Below, piece after piece: positions 34,603 through 43,482 of a stretch of DNA of 64,000 bases. Within the stretch, counting starts at the first letter, position 1. Each line of letters opens with the position of its first letter. The notes below the pieces were generated by a model. That model had not been told where the DNA came from and did no database searches. It saw nothing but the letters and a program-made list of their open reading frames with translations. Position numbers and translations under genes: made by a program. Origin of the DNA: Yeosuana sp043876835 (GTDB lineage: Bacteria > Bacteroidota > Bacteroidia > Flavobacteriales > Flavobacteriaceae); the NCBI RefSeq assembly GCF_043876835.1, contig NZ_JBAWJZ010000002.1:186001-250000 (forward strand), written 5' to 3'.

Positions 34603-35176
34603 TAATAAACATAAGCATTATATTATTTATAAACCTTATGGTGTATTGAGTCAATTTCAAAGTAATGCTAAAAAAGAACAGTCTAAAAAGTTTTTAGGAA
34701 GCTTGTTTGATTTTCCTGAAGGAAGTATGTCTATTGGTAGACTTGATGAAAAATCTGAAGGCTTATTGCTTATCACCACTGATGGTAAAATGAGTGATTT
34801 TGTAAACAGTCAAAAAGTAGATAAAGAGTATTATGCTCAAGTAAATGGTGATATTTCTATTGAAGCCATTGAGAAATTAAAGTCTGGCATTGAAATTGGT
34901 TTTAGTGGCAAAAAATACATCACCAAGCCTTGTGAGGTTTTTAAATTGAATGAGATCCCCGATTTACCAATACGGTCAAAAAAAATTAGAGATGACAGGC
35001 ACGGACCAACTTCTTGGATTTCAATAACAATTAATGAAGGTAAATTTCGTCAAGTTCGTAAAATGACTTCAGCCGTTGGTTTTTCTACATTACGATTAGT
35101 TAGAATTCGTGTAGGAACAATTCAACTTGGCAATATGAATATAGGAGATGTTGTTGAAACAGAGTTAAACCTCTAA
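34589..35176 (+). CDS. Pseudouridine synthase of the RluE/RsuA type
   Basis: The 195-residue protein lacks the S4 domain and starts with the catalytic domain. The catalytic Asp is in GRLDEKSEGLLLITTDG (about 44-60). Length and lack of S4 fit RluE-like synthases that modify 23S rRNA. The start overlaps topB by 14 bp. The 3' end overlaps the convergent membrane protein gene by 12 bp. Confidence 0.88.
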   Translation: MNLSSNKHKHYIIYKPYGVLSQFQSNAKKEQSKKFLGSLFDFPEGSMSIGRLDEKSEGLLLITTDGKMSDFVNSQKVDKEYYAQVNGDISIEAIEKLKSGIEIGFSGKKYITKPCEVFKLNEIPDLPIRSKKIRDDRHGPTSWISITINEGKFRQVRKMTSAVGFSTLRLVRIRVGTIQLGNMNIGDVVETELNL

Positions 35177-35800
35177 TTTTTTTAATTCTCTATAATTTCT
35201 GTTAAGTCGTTTTAATAACAATCCATATAAAAGCTTGTAAAAAAGCCATATTATAAACACAAAAACAGCAACGCAACCTATCATCATAGCATAAGCTAGC
35301 AGAATTTGTTTTTTGTCTAAATGAGAAATAGTTTCTGAGTATTCTGGGTTGTGAATTATGGCAAAATATAATCCTACAACCATAGAAATAAAAGCCATTA
35401 CTAAATTGTAAATCACATAGTATTTAATAACTCTACGGGTTTTTAAAATACTTTCCATTAATTTTTTGGCATTGTCTGTAACAGAAATAGCTTTATGGGA
35501 TTTGAACAATAAATATATAAACAGTAAAATAACACCATAACTAATTACGGTTAACACAGCCAATATAAAATCATTACCGTAAACAGCATCCAATTTTTCT
35601 CTGTAGCTATCAGATGAAAAATAGGGGATAGTATTTATTAAAATCCAAAATACCAGTTCGCCAATACTTATGTAAAAAAGAGTCTTAACTATTGAAGACG
35701 ACTTTTTTTGTAACATAGGGTAAATGTCGTTAGCTGATAGTTTTTTATATGGACCATCTTGTTTTCCCCAGTCTTTTTTTAATAATTCTAATTCATCCAT
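35165..35800 (-). CDS. Four-helix membrane protein linked to an ECF sigma factor
   Basis: The 211-residue protein has a soluble N-terminus of about 40 residues and four helices (about 42-60, 82-100, 128-150 and 170-195), with a charged C-terminus. The short N-terminal part DELELLKKDWGKQD resembles Bacteroidetes proteins paired with sigma factors. It starts 4 bp after the sigma gene stop, so it may be its anti-sigma factor or partner. I cannot confirm this from motifs. Confidence 0.7.
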   Translation of the reverse strand: MDELELLKKDWGKQDGPYKKLSANDIYPMLQKKSSSIVKTLFYISIGELVFWILINTIPYFSSDSYREKLDAVYGNDFILAVLTVISYGVILLFIYLLFKSHKAISVTDNAKKLMESILKTRRVIKYYVIYNLVMAFISMVVGLYFAIIHNPEYSETISHLDKKQILLAYAMMIGCVAVFVFIIWLFYKLLYGLLLKRLNRNYRELKKLEV

Positions 35801-35804
35801 AATG

Positions 35805-36299
35805 TTACGGATTAAGTATGGTTTTAAGTTTGGTTTTTATTCTATTCATTTTCACACGTGCATTAACTTCACTAATACCCATTGTTTCACTTATTTCTCT
35901 ATAATCTTTGTCTTCTAAATATAAAAACACCAAAGCTTTTTCAATGTCATTTAATTCATGTACTGCTAGGTACAAAGTCTTTAGTTGTTGCTCTTCAGTG
36001 TCATCATAATCCTCAGCTTTCATTTTAAATTCAACGCCATTAAAGTCTTGAGTACTTATTGTACGTTTTGACTTTCTGAACAAGGTGATAGCGGTGTTTA
36101 ATCCAACCCGATACATCCATGTGCTGAATTTCGAATCGCCTCTAAATTTTGGATATGCTTTCCATAGTTGAATAGTGATTTCTTGGAATAAATCATTATG
36201 AGCATCGTAATTATTTGTATATAATCTACATACTTTATGTATAATATTTTGATGCTTTTCAAGCAATTCAACAAAACTATGTTCTAGTTCTTTATCCAA
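35805..36299 (-). CDS. ECF-type sigma-70 factor
   Basis: This 164-residue protein has region 2 (DLFQEITIQLWKAYPKF, FSTWMYRVGLNTAI) and region 4 (about 105-160, YLEDKDYREISETMGISEVNAR). There is no extra domain. It heads a two-gene leftward unit with the membrane protein at 35165. Its target promoters are unknown. Confidence 0.92.
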   Translation of the reverse strand: MDKELEHSFVELLEKHQNIIHKVCRLYTNNYDAHNDLFQEITIQLWKAYPKFRGDSKFSTWMYRVGLNTAITLFRKSKRTISTQDFNGVEFKMKAEDYDDTEEQQLKTLYLAVHELNDIEKALVFLYLEDKDYREISETMGISEVNARVKMNRIKTKLKTILNP

Positions 36300-36811
36300 T
36301 TTGATGTGTTAGTTAATAGGTAAGTAGCTTAAAAATTTAAAACGTTACAAAGGTGTATAAATTTTAATTTTTAAAAACAATTTTATGTGTCCTATAAAGT
36401 GAAATAATTTTTATATAAATAAGTATTTTGATGTTTCTTCAATTAAATTTATATTATTAAAGTAAAAGTTTAAATATATTTTATTAAACACTGATTATTA
36501 GTTTTTTAAATATAAGCTATAAGCAAAATCTATAGTTCTTTTTTGCAGCATAAAATCCAATATTATTATAGCTTGATATGGCTAATATATAAAAAAATAA
36601 TTAGAAAAAATTTGTGAAAAAAACATTGATTTTTAATCAAATAGATGAATTGCTTAACAAGATTTTTTTTGTGTTATCAAAACATTTGAGTTCTTCTTCT
36701 TTTCTAAGATTTCAATTCAGTCACTAAATTTTACAGTTCGGTTAATTACAATTTTTAATAGAAATTTTCTTTCTCAATTTTGGCTCATCAAAACCAAACA
36801 CAAAATCAATC
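36300..36811. other. Long AT-rich gene-free leader of the TonB-dependent receptor
   Basis: There is no ORF of note in 512 bp. The sigma-factor promoter must lie at its left end. Near the right end is the LytTR-type site at 36712 and a -7-like box CAATTTTG (36775-36782). TTGATTTTTAATCAA at 36626 is palindromic but has the wrong spacing for Fnr. I see nothing else. Confidence 0.6.
36712..36741 (+). promoter_or_regulatory. LytTR-type direct repeat upstream of the TonB-dependent receptor
   Basis: TCAATTCAG (36712-36720) and ACAGTTCGG (36733-36741) match the LytTR consensus [TA][AC][CA]GTTN[AG][TG] at 8/9 and 9/9. The gap is 12 bp, exactly as known for this family. The -7-like box CAATTTTG starts 42 bp after the second repeat. 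The same layout is found at 39963. The regulator at 42723 is the obvious candidate. Confidence 0.65.
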
Positions 36812-38965
36812 ATGAAAAAAGGCATCATTATTTTTATAGTTTTAATGGGGTTTAAATTAAGTGCTCAACAAACAATTAATGGTATTGTTTTGAATAATAA
36901 TGATGTTCCATTAGCTGGCGCAAATGTTTTTTTAGAAGGAACTTATGATGGAAGCACCACAGATGAAAATGGAAAATTTTCTTTTAAGACAACCGAAACT
37001 GGAACCCAAACCTTAAAAGTCTCATATATCTCTTTTGAAACATTTTCAATGATTGGTGATGTTTCATACATGAAAGATTTAACTGTTAAGCTTCGTGAAG
37101 ATATTAACACTTTAGATGCTGTTGTGCTTTCTGCAGGAACCTTTCAAGCTGGAGATAATAGCAAAGTAAGTGTATTAAAACCTTTAGATGTCGTTACTAC
37201 TGCGAGTGCTTTGGGTGATTTTATTGGAGCATTGCAAACGCTACCTGGAACGGCGACAGTAGCCGAAGATGGCAGATTATTTGTTCGCGGAGGCGAAGCA
37301 GAAGAAACGCAAATTTTTATTGATGGAATCCGGGTATTTACTCCTTACACGCCAACAACAAATAATTCGCCAACAAGAGGTAGATATTCACCATTTTTAT
37401 TTGATGGCATAACGTTTTCAACAGGTGGATACTCAGCAGAATTTGGGCAAGCTTTATCAAGTGTTTTATTATTAAACACCATTGATGAACCCGATCAAGA
37501 AAAGACTGATATAGGGATTATGAGTTTAGGTGCAACTTTAGGAAATACTCAAAAATGGAAAACAAGTTCATTAAGTGTAAATGCATCTTACATTAATTTA
37601 GCTCCTTATAATGCGATTTTTCCTAGTAGAAATGAATGGATAAAACCATATGAAACCGCTTCAGGTGAAGCCGTCTATAGAAAAAAATGCAATTCTGGTT
37701 TATTAAAGCTTTATGCTGCGTTTGATGCTACCAACTTCGAATTAACACAAGAGGATATTAATGAACCTGATGGTGTTCATTTTAAATTGAAAAATGATAA
37801 CTTATATTTTAACGGATCATATAATGGAGTTTTAAGCGATACTTGGACGATATCTGGAGGATTGAGCTATACACATGGAAATAATGACTTAAAGTTAACT
37901 GATATGCTTGTAAATGATACAGAAAATGCTATGCATGCAAAAGTGACATTTAAAAAGCGTTTTAGCAATCGGTTCAAACTCAATTTTGGAACAGAATATT
38001 TTGTTTCAAATTTTAATGAAGATTATTCAGATACTAATACAAATAATATACTATATGATTATAATAATAATATTGCTGCAGCTTTTGCCGAAGGTGATAT
38101 TTTCTTATCAAAAAACTTAGCATTCAAGTCAGGATTAAGGTTGGAATATAGCGAATTGTTTAATCAATTTACTATGTCACCAAGACTTTCATTGGCCTAT
38201 AAAACTTCAAAAAGAAGTCAGTTATCACTAGCTTATGGCGATTTTTATCAAAACCCATCCAGCAATATTTTGAAGTTTAATCAAGATTTGAATGCTCAAA
38301 AAACTGTTCATTATATTCTTAACTATCAATTTAATGCAGAACGCAAGATATTTAGAGCAGAAGCTTACATAAAAGATTACAGTAATTTGGTTAAATATGA
38401 TACAGAATTTGCCGAATTCAATAGCAATTATAATAACAAGGGCTATGGTTATGCAAAAGGAATTGATTTGTTTTGGAGAGATAGTAAAACCATTAAAAAC
38501 ATGGACTATTGGGTGAGTTATTCTTTTTTAGACACAAAACGCGATTACAGAAATTATCCAAGTAAAAGGCAACCAAATTTTGCTAATACGCATAACCTTT
38601 CTTTGGTTGGAAAATACTGGATTAATGACTGGAGAAGTCAGGTTGGTTTTAGTTATGCATTTGCTACAGGAAGAACCTATACCAACCCAAATACTACAGG
38701 ATTTCTAAATGAAAAAACAAAACCATATAATAATTTAAGCCTTAATTGGGCATATTTAATTAGCCCTCAAAAAATATTGTATGCCTCTGTGAACAATGTG
38801 CTAGGCTTTAAAAATATAAATGGTTATCAATATGCAAATACGCCAAGTGCCAATGGAATTTTTGAAAGACAGGCATTATTGCCATCGGCAGATCAATTCT
38901 TTTTTGTTGGTTTTTTCTGGACAATTAGTGAAGATAAAAAAAGTAATCAATTGGATAATTTGTAA
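36812..38965 (+). CDS. TonB-dependent outer membrane receptor
   Basis: The 717-residue protein has a signal peptide ending LSAQQ (about residue 19). A carboxypeptidase-like beta-sandwich follows (about 20-105), with VPLAGANVFLEGTYDGSTTDENGKF split over two motifs. Then come a plug domain (about 130-215, LFVRGGEAEETQIFIDG) and a beta-barrel. There is no SusD partner next to it, so it is more likely a metal, siderophore or vitamin receptor than a glycan importer; the ligand is unknown. The LytTR-type site in front suggests control by the regulator at 42723. A TonB-like gene follows 164 bp later. Confidence 0.92.
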   Translation: MKKGIIIFIVLMGFKLSAQQTINGIVLNNNDVPLAGANVFLEGTYDGSTTDENGKFSFKTTETGTQTLKVSYISFETFSMIGDVSYMKDLTVKLREDINTLDAVVLSAGTFQAGDNSKVSVLKPLDVVTTASALGDFIGALQTLPGTATVAEDGRLFVRGGEAEETQIFIDGIRVFTPYTPTTNNSPTRGRYSPFLFDGITFSTGGYSAEFGQALSSVLLLNTIDEPDQEKTDIGIMSLGATLGNTQKWKTSSLSVNASYINLAPYNAIFPSRNEWIKPYETASGEAVYRKKCNSGLLKLYAAFDATNFELTQEDINEPDGVHFKLKNDNLYFNGSYNGVLSDTWTISGGLSYTHGNNDLKLTDMLVNDTENAMHAKVTFKKRFSNRFKLNFGTEYFVSNFNEDYSDTNTNNILYDYNNNIAAAFAEGDIFLSKNLAFKSGLRLEYSELFNQFTMSPRLSLAYKTSKRSQLSLAYGDFYQNPSSNILKFNQDLNAQKTVHYILNYQFNAERKIFRAEAYIKDYSNLVKYDTEFAEFNSNYNNKGYGYAKGIDLFWRDSKTIKNMDYWVSYSFLDTKRDYRNYPSKRQPNFANTHNLSLVGKYWINDWRSQVGFSYAFATGRTYTNPNTTGFLNEKTKPYNNLSLNWAYLISPQKILYASVNNVLGFKNINGYQYANTPSANGIFERQALLPSADQFFFVGFFWTISEDKKSNQLDNL

Positions 38966-38990
38966 ACTATTTAAAAAAAACTTCACTTTT

Positions 38991-39025
38991 TGATAAAAAT
39001 ATAAATTATATAATCATTTTTATCA
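38991..39025 (+). terminator. AT-rich hairpin after the TonB-dependent receptor
   Basis: TGATAAAAAT (38991-39000) pairs with ATTTTTATCA (39016-39025), loop 15 nt. The stem has only A-T pairs apart from two G-C, so it is a weak terminator at best. Confidence 0.4.
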
Positions 39026-39060
39026 TCAAATTATTAAATTCATAAATATGATGTTTGGAT

Positions 39061-39074
39061 ATGACAAATATCAT
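39061..39074 (+). promoter_or_regulatory. Fnr-type operator of the TonB-like gene
   Basis: ATGACAAATATCAT (ATGAC-N4-ATCAT) is followed by the -7-like box TAAATTTA at 39097-39104, 36 bp from the repeat start. The gene begins at 39130. The same geometry is seen at 1970, 49140, 57464 and 59917. Confidence 0.65.
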
Positions 39075-39129
39075 ATTTTTTTGTTGGTTTTTCGAGTAAA
39101 TTTATACTACAAATTTAAATCTGATAGTC

Positions 39130-39858
39130 ATGGAAATTAAGAAAAACCCAGACATGGAAATAGGTCGGAATAGTAGTTTGTATTTTGCTATCGGACTCGC
39201 AATCATGCTGTTTATTTCTTGGCAGTTGTTGGAATATAAAACCTATGATAAATCTGTTATCGATATAGATATTGTAAGTATGGATGAGGTTTTTGAAGAA
39301 GAAATTCCAATAGTAAATGTAAATACACCTCCACCCCCTCCACCACCTATAGCTGTACAAGAATCTATTCAAATTGTTGAAGACGTTACAGAAATAGAAG
39401 AAACAATTATTGAAAGCACAGAAACAAACCAAAGCGAAAAGATAGCCGATCCAATAGTTTCAGTTTCCGATGTTGCTGTTGAAGAAGTAGAAGAGGATGT
39501 TGAAGTCCCTTTTTCAGTTATTGAAGATGTGCCGGTTTTTCCAGGTTGTGAAAAAGGAACCAAAGCTGAAAAAAGAGCTTGTTTTCAACTCAAAATGGAA
39601 GAACATGTTGCTAAAAACTTCAGATATCCAGAACAAGCTTTAGATCTTGGAATTCAAGGAAAAGTATTTGTGATTTTTGTGATTGATGCGAAAGGATATG
39701 TGTCTAGTATCCGTTCAAGAGGTCCAGATAAAGTTTTAGAGGCTGAAGCTGAGCGTATCATAAAATTACTCCCTAAAATGATTCCTGGTAAGCAAAGAGG
39801 GAGACCTGTAAAAGTACCTTATAGTGTGCCTATTGTATTTAAATACATGGCAAGTTAA
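39130..39858 (+). CDS. TonB-like energy transducer
   Basis: The 242-residue protein has one N-terminal membrane helix (about 16-34) and a proline/acid-rich linker with PPPPPPP near residue 67 and many Glu. The C-terminal TonB domain (about 155-242) contains YPEQALDLGIQGKVFVIFV and VKVPYSVPIVFKY. It couples the proton gradient, via ExbB/ExbD encoded elsewhere, to outer membrane receptors. It lies behind the receptor at 36812 but has its own Fnr-type promoter, suggesting that TonB supply rises at low oxygen. Confidence 0.9.
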   Translation: MEIKKNPDMEIGRNSSLYFAIGLAIMLFISWQLLEYKTYDKSVIDIDIVSMDEVFEEEIPIVNVNTPPPPPPPIAVQESIQIVEDVTEIEETIIESTETNQSEKIADPIVSVSDVAVEEVEEDVEVPFSVIEDVPVFPGCEKGTKAEKRACFQLKMEEHVAKNFRYPEQALDLGIQGKVFVIFVIDAKGYVSSIRSRGPDKVLEAEAERIIKLLPKMIPGKQRGRPVKVPYSVPIVFKYMAS

Positions 39859-39912
39859 ATTAAAAAAGAATTAACAGAGACATTAAATATTTATAGATTT
39901 AGTCGTTTATAT

Positions 39913-39957
39913 AAACCACTTTAAAATCTTAATTTGATTTTGAAGTGGTTTTTTTTA
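39913..39957 (+). terminator. Terminator of the TonB-like gene
   Basis: AAACCACTTTAAAATC (39913-39928) pairs with GATTTTGAAGTGGTTT (39936-39951) over 16 bp with one wobble pair, loop 7 nt, followed by a T run. Confidence 0.9.
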
Positions 39958-39962
39958 ATATA

Positions 39963-39992
39963 ACATCTCATCGTGTAAATATGACAATTCGG
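39963..39992 (+). promoter_or_regulatory. LytTR-type direct repeat upstream of the 40059 operon
   Basis: ACATCTCAT (39963-39971) and ACAATTCGG (39984-39992) match the LytTR consensus at 7/9 and 8/9 with a 12-bp gap. The -7-like box GATATTTG (40026-40033) begins 42 bp after the second repeat, as at 36712. ACARTTCGGTTA is shared by both sites. This suggests the operon regulates itself. Confidence 0.6.
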
Positions 39993-40058
39993 TTATTCTC
40001 TTTTTAACTTATTGAAGTTCTATTTGATATTTGTTCAATAATTTAAAAACAAACAGAT

Positions 40059-40682
40059 ATGCAAAAATTAGTTATCATTTCAGTAATATTCGTTACCAGT
40101 TTGCTAAACGCACAGTCAAATTATGAAAAAGGTATGCAAAAGGCCTTTGAACTTTGGGGAAGTAATAATCCGCTAGAAGCATCCAATATGTTTGAACGTA
40201 TTGCTAATGCAGAACCAGATAATTGGTTGCCTCCATATTATGCCGCTCAAGTAAATATTGTGAACAGCTTTGGGGTAAGAGACGAAGATAAGTTAATGGC
40301 CCAATTAAAGAAAGCACAAGATTTAATTAATGATGCCACTGCAATTTCTAAAAATAATCCTGAAATTTTAGTTCTCCAAGCCTTGTTATATACAGCTTGG
40401 GTAGCTTATGATGGTGCTGCTTATGGGATGACAATGTCTCCTAAAGTTGTTGCAATTTATGCACAAGCAGAACAAATAGCACCAGAAAATCCACGTGTTG
40501 TATATTGTAAAGCAGAGTGGGGTATTGGAGGAGCAAAATATTTTGGACAAGACACTAAGCCATTTTGTGAGGATCTGAAAAGAGCTTTAGAACTTTTTAT
40601 TAACTTTAAACCAGAAACTCCTTTTCATCCAAATTGGGGTGAAGACAGAGTAAAAATGTTGTTAGAATCTTGCAAAGAGTAG
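40059..40682 (+). CDS. Exported TPR-like protein of unknown function
   Basis: The 207-residue protein has a signal peptide (cleavage after LLNAQ, about residue 20). The mature part is helical with TPR-like pairs (YEKGMQKAFELWGSNNPLEASNMFERIA, split over two helices) and ends CKE. No enzyme motif is seen. It is the first gene of an operon with the LytS-type kinase gene 24 bp downstream, so it may modulate that signalling system in the periplasm. Confidence 0.72.
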   Translation: MQKLVIISVIFVTSLLNAQSNYEKGMQKAFELWGSNNPLEASNMFERIANAEPDNWLPPYYAAQVNIVNSFGVRDEDKLMAQLKKAQDLINDATAISKNNPEILVLQALLYTAWVAYDGAAYGMTMSPKVVAIYAQAEQIAPENPRVVYCKAEWGIGGAKYFGQDTKPFCEDLKRALELFINFKPETPFHPNWGEDRVKMLLESCKE

Positions 40683-40706
40683 TAATTTTCAGTTTAGAAG
40701 TATATC

Positions 40707-42047
40707 ATGACAAAATCATATAAAAATATTATTATAACCTTTATTATTGGATGCCTAGTTTTTACAGTAGGTAACTTATTTTCAAGTGGCTTCGATTTTA
40801 AAAATCTCAATGAATTTTTAATTGATTTTGTTTTATACCAGTTATACTCTTTTGTTATTGGATATTCAAATATGTATTTTTTTGAATATTTAGAAAATAG
40901 AAATTGGAAAAAGGAAGAAAGAATAAAAAGAATTATTATAGGAATTGGAGGCTCTACTTTAATTACTTTAATAGCATTATTTTTTCTTAGAGGATTTGTT
41001 GAAACATTACTTAACGGAAAATCAATAATTTATTTTGTAACTCATGAAAAATTTGAATATTATCGTTTTGGGTTATGGATTACTTTAACCATTATTATCA
41101 TTTTTCATGTTATTTATTTTTATAACAAGTATCAGCAAAATAAAATTAAAGAACAAAAAGTCATTGCAGGAACAGCAAGCGCAAAATTTGATGCTTTAAA
41201 AAATCAATTAGATCCGCATTTCCTTTTTAATAGCTTGAATGTATTAACAAGTTTAATTGAAGAAAACCCAGAGAACGCACAAAAATTCACAACTTCTTTG
41301 TCAAAAGTGTATAGATATGTTTTGGAACAAAAAAACAAAGAATTGGTTACAGTTGATGAAGAGTTAGAATTTGCCAAAACGTACATGTCTTTACTTAAAA
41401 TGCGATTTGAAGACAGTATTATTTTTGAAATACCAGAAAAAGCATCAAATCCAGAAAGCAAAGTAGTGCCTCTATCATTACAGTTGTTATTGGAAAATGC
41501 AGTAAAACATAATATGGTAACTACCAGTAAACCATTGCATATTAAAATTTATGAAAGTGAAGGTAATCTGGTTGTTGAAAATAATCTGCAACCTAAACAG
41601 ATAGTAAAGAAGAGTAGTGGTGTTGGTTTAGAAAATATTAAACAACGATACAATTTATTGTCAAACAAAAGAGTATACATAAATCAACAAGTAAACAGTT
41701 TTGCCGTGTCAATACCAATGCTTACCAAACTAATATCTAATATGGAAACAACAGTAATTTCAAAAGTAGACGATAGTTATTTAAGGGCACGTAAGCATAT
41801 AGATTCCCTTAAAGAATTCTATTATAGTATCATCTCTTATTTTTTAGTAATTCCATTCTTAATTTTTATTAATTATAAAACTTATTGGGGTTTTCAATGG
41901 TTTTGGTTCCCAATGATAGGTATGGGCATAGGTATTACTATATCTGCTTTTAAATTATTTGTTAGTGATGGTATTTTTGGTCGTAATTGGGAAGAACGTA
42001 AATTAAAACAGTATATGGCTGAAGAAGAAGACACTCGATGGAAATAA
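40707..42047 (+). CDS. LytS-type sensor histidine kinase with C-terminal 2TM domain
   Basis: The 446-residue protein has four N-terminal helices (about 8-140) and a His_kinase domain with the phospho-acceptor His171 in LDPHFLFNS. Next come the N-box LLENAVKHN and GVGLENIKQRY (about 300-325). After the kinase, residues about 350-446 form a 2TM domain: SYLRARKHI, two helices, then GRNWEERKLKQYM. The next two genes encode the same domain alone, so the kinase has probably fused with a third copy. It would phosphorylate the LytTR regulator at 42723. Confidence 0.9.
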   Translation: MTKSYKNIIITFIIGCLVFTVGNLFSSGFDFKNLNEFLIDFVLYQLYSFVIGYSNMYFFEYLENRNWKKEERIKRIIIGIGGSTLITLIALFFLRGFVETLLNGKSIIYFVTHEKFEYYRFGLWITLTIIIIFHVIYFYNKYQQNKIKEQKVIAGTASAKFDALKNQLDPHFLFNSLNVLTSLIEENPENAQKFTTSLSKVYRYVLEQKNKELVTVDEELEFAKTYMSLLKMRFEDSIIFEIPEKASNPESKVVPLSLQLLLENAVKHNMVTTSKPLHIKIYESEGNLVVENNLQPKQIVKKSSGVGLENIKQRYNLLSNKRVYINQQVNSFAVSIPMLTKLISNMETTVISKVDDSYLRARKHIDSLKEFYYSIISYFLVIPFLIFINYKTYWGFQWFWFPMIGMGIGITISAFKLFVSDGIFGRNWEERKLKQYMAEEEDTRWK

Positions 42048-42059
42048 ATTTTTAAAAAC

Positions 42060-42365
42060 ATGAGAACACAATCAAATAACAACATGGAAGATAAATACAT
42101 TAAAGCCCGAAAAAAGGTTGAAGAATTAAAAGGATTTTATTACAATCTTATATCTTATTGTTTAGTAATACCTTTTTTAATTTTTATAAACTACAGAACT
42201 TATTGGGATTTTCATTGGTTTTGGTTTCCAATATTAGGATGGGGAATGGGTTTAGCATTCCACGCTTATCATGTATTTGTAAACAATGGTATTTTAGGAA
42301 AAAACTGGGAGCAGCGTAAAATTGAAGAGCTAATGCGTGAGGAAGAAGAAAAACGTTGGGAATAA
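42060..42365 (+). CDS. 2TM-domain small membrane protein (copy 1)
   Basis: This 101-residue protein has two helices (about 25-45 and 58-76) flanked by charged ends: YIKARKKVEELKGFYYN before and GKNWEQRKIEELM after. It is clearly homologous to the C-terminus of the upstream kinase and to the next gene. Function is unknown. It lies 12 bp after the kinase gene within the same operon. Confidence 0.88.
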   Translation: MRTQSNNNMEDKYIKARKKVEELKGFYYNLISYCLVIPFLIFINYRTYWDFHWFWFPILGWGMGLAFHAYHVFVNNGILGKNWEQRKIEELMREEEEKRWE

Positions 42366-42384
42366 CATTTAAAATGATAGAATC

Positions 42385-42726
42385 ATGACAAAATATAGCA
42401 TTGATAATAAAGAAGAAAATACGGCTCGAAATGATATTTATCGCCAAGAGGCGTATATAAGAGCTCAGAAAAAGGTAAAGAAAATTCTAGGTTTCTATTG
42501 GCATTTAGCATCTTATGTCATTATAAATTTATTTCTGATTTTAATGATTGGAAGAGCAGACGGCAATTTTTGGAGTTTTGGAACATTCTCCACCGCTATT
42601 TTTTGGGGTATTGGTCTGTTTTTTCACTTTCTAGGTGTTTTTGGTCCAGATTTTCTTTTTGGAAAAAACTGGGAACAGCGTAAAATTAAAGAGTTCATGG
42701 ATAAAGATAAAAAACGTTGGGAATGA
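42385..42726 (+). CDS. 2TM-domain small membrane protein (copy 2)
   Basis: This 113-residue protein has the same layout as copy 1: YIRAQKKVKKILGFYWH, two helices, then GKNWEQRKIKEFM. At DNA level 33 bp near the ends of the two genes differ at only two bases, a sign of recent duplication or conversion. The stop overlaps the start of the regulator gene (ATGA), so translation is coupled. Confidence 0.88.
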   Translation: MTKYSIDNKEENTARNDIYRQEAYIRAQKKVKKILGFYWHLASYVIINLFLILMIGRADGNFWSFGTFSTAIFWGIGLFFHFLGVFGPDFLFGKNWEQRKIKEFMDKDKKRWE

Positions 42727-43481
42727 AAGTAATCATTATAGAAGACGAAAAACCATCGGCGCGTAGGTTACAACGCATGTTAAGTAACCAAAATATTGAA
42801 GCAAATATCATGTTGCATTCTGTTGAAGAAAGCATTAATTGGTTTCAGAACAATGAACATCCAGATTTAATTTTTTTAGATATTCAATTAAGTGATGGGT
42901 TATCATTTGAAATTTTTGAAGCTATTGATATTGAAAGTGCAGTTATTTTCACTACAGCTTATGATGAGTATGCACTTCAAGCTTTTAAACTTAACAGTAT
43001 AGATTATTTATTGAAGCCTATTGATGAAGAAGATTTAGCTAAAGCCGTAAAGAAATATCAAAACCGATTACCTGAAAAGCAATCAGTAACCTTAGATTTT
43101 AATGAAATTAAAAAACTTTTGGTAAATCCAATTGACCGTGAGTATAAAAAACGCTTTTCTGTAAAAGTTGGACAACACTTAAAACTTATTAATATAGAAG
43201 ATATTGAATGTTTTTATAGCGAAAATAAGGGTACCTATTTATATACAAGAGAGGGAAGAAATTATTTGCTTGATACCACTTTGGAGCTTTTAGAAAATGA
43301 ATTAGAACCAAAAACTTTTTTCAGAATAAATCGTAAGTTTTTTGTAAATATTGTTGCTATAAAAGACATGGTAAGTTATACAAACTCACGTTTGCAAATA
43401 AAATTAAATACTTTTAATGATGATGAGGTTGTTGTTGCAAGAGAACGTGTTAAGGATTTTAAAATGTGGCTTGAGGCTTAG
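42723..43481 (+). CDS. LytTR family response regulator
   Basis: This 252-residue protein has a receiver domain (1-120) with phospho-acceptor Asp53 (LDIQLSDG), followed by a LytTR DNA-binding domain (about 145-250). I use ATG 42723, in an ATGA overlap with the preceding gene; the frame runs 6 bp further upstream without another ATG. It closes the kinase-2TM-2TM-regulator operon. Direct repeats matching the LytTR consensus at 36712 and 39963 are its likely targets. Confidence 0.93.
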   Translation: MKVIIIEDEKPSARRLQRMLSNQNIEANIMLHSVEESINWFQNNEHPDLIFLDIQLSDGLSFEIFEAIDIESAVIFTTAYDEYALQAFKLNSIDYLLKPIDEEDLAKAVKKYQNRLPEKQSVTLDFNEIKKLLVNPIDREYKKRFSVKVGQHLKLINIEDIECFYSENKGTYLYTREGRNYLLDTTLELLENELEPKTFFRINRKFFVNIVAIKDMVSYTNSRLQIKLNTFNDDEVVVARERVKDFKMWLEA

Positions 43482-43482
43482 C

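Noticed and set aside
36626..36640. TTGATTTTTAATCAA, similar to the E. coli Fnr site
   Set aside because: The spacer is 5 bp, not 4, no -7 box follows at the right distance, and the region is very AT-rich.
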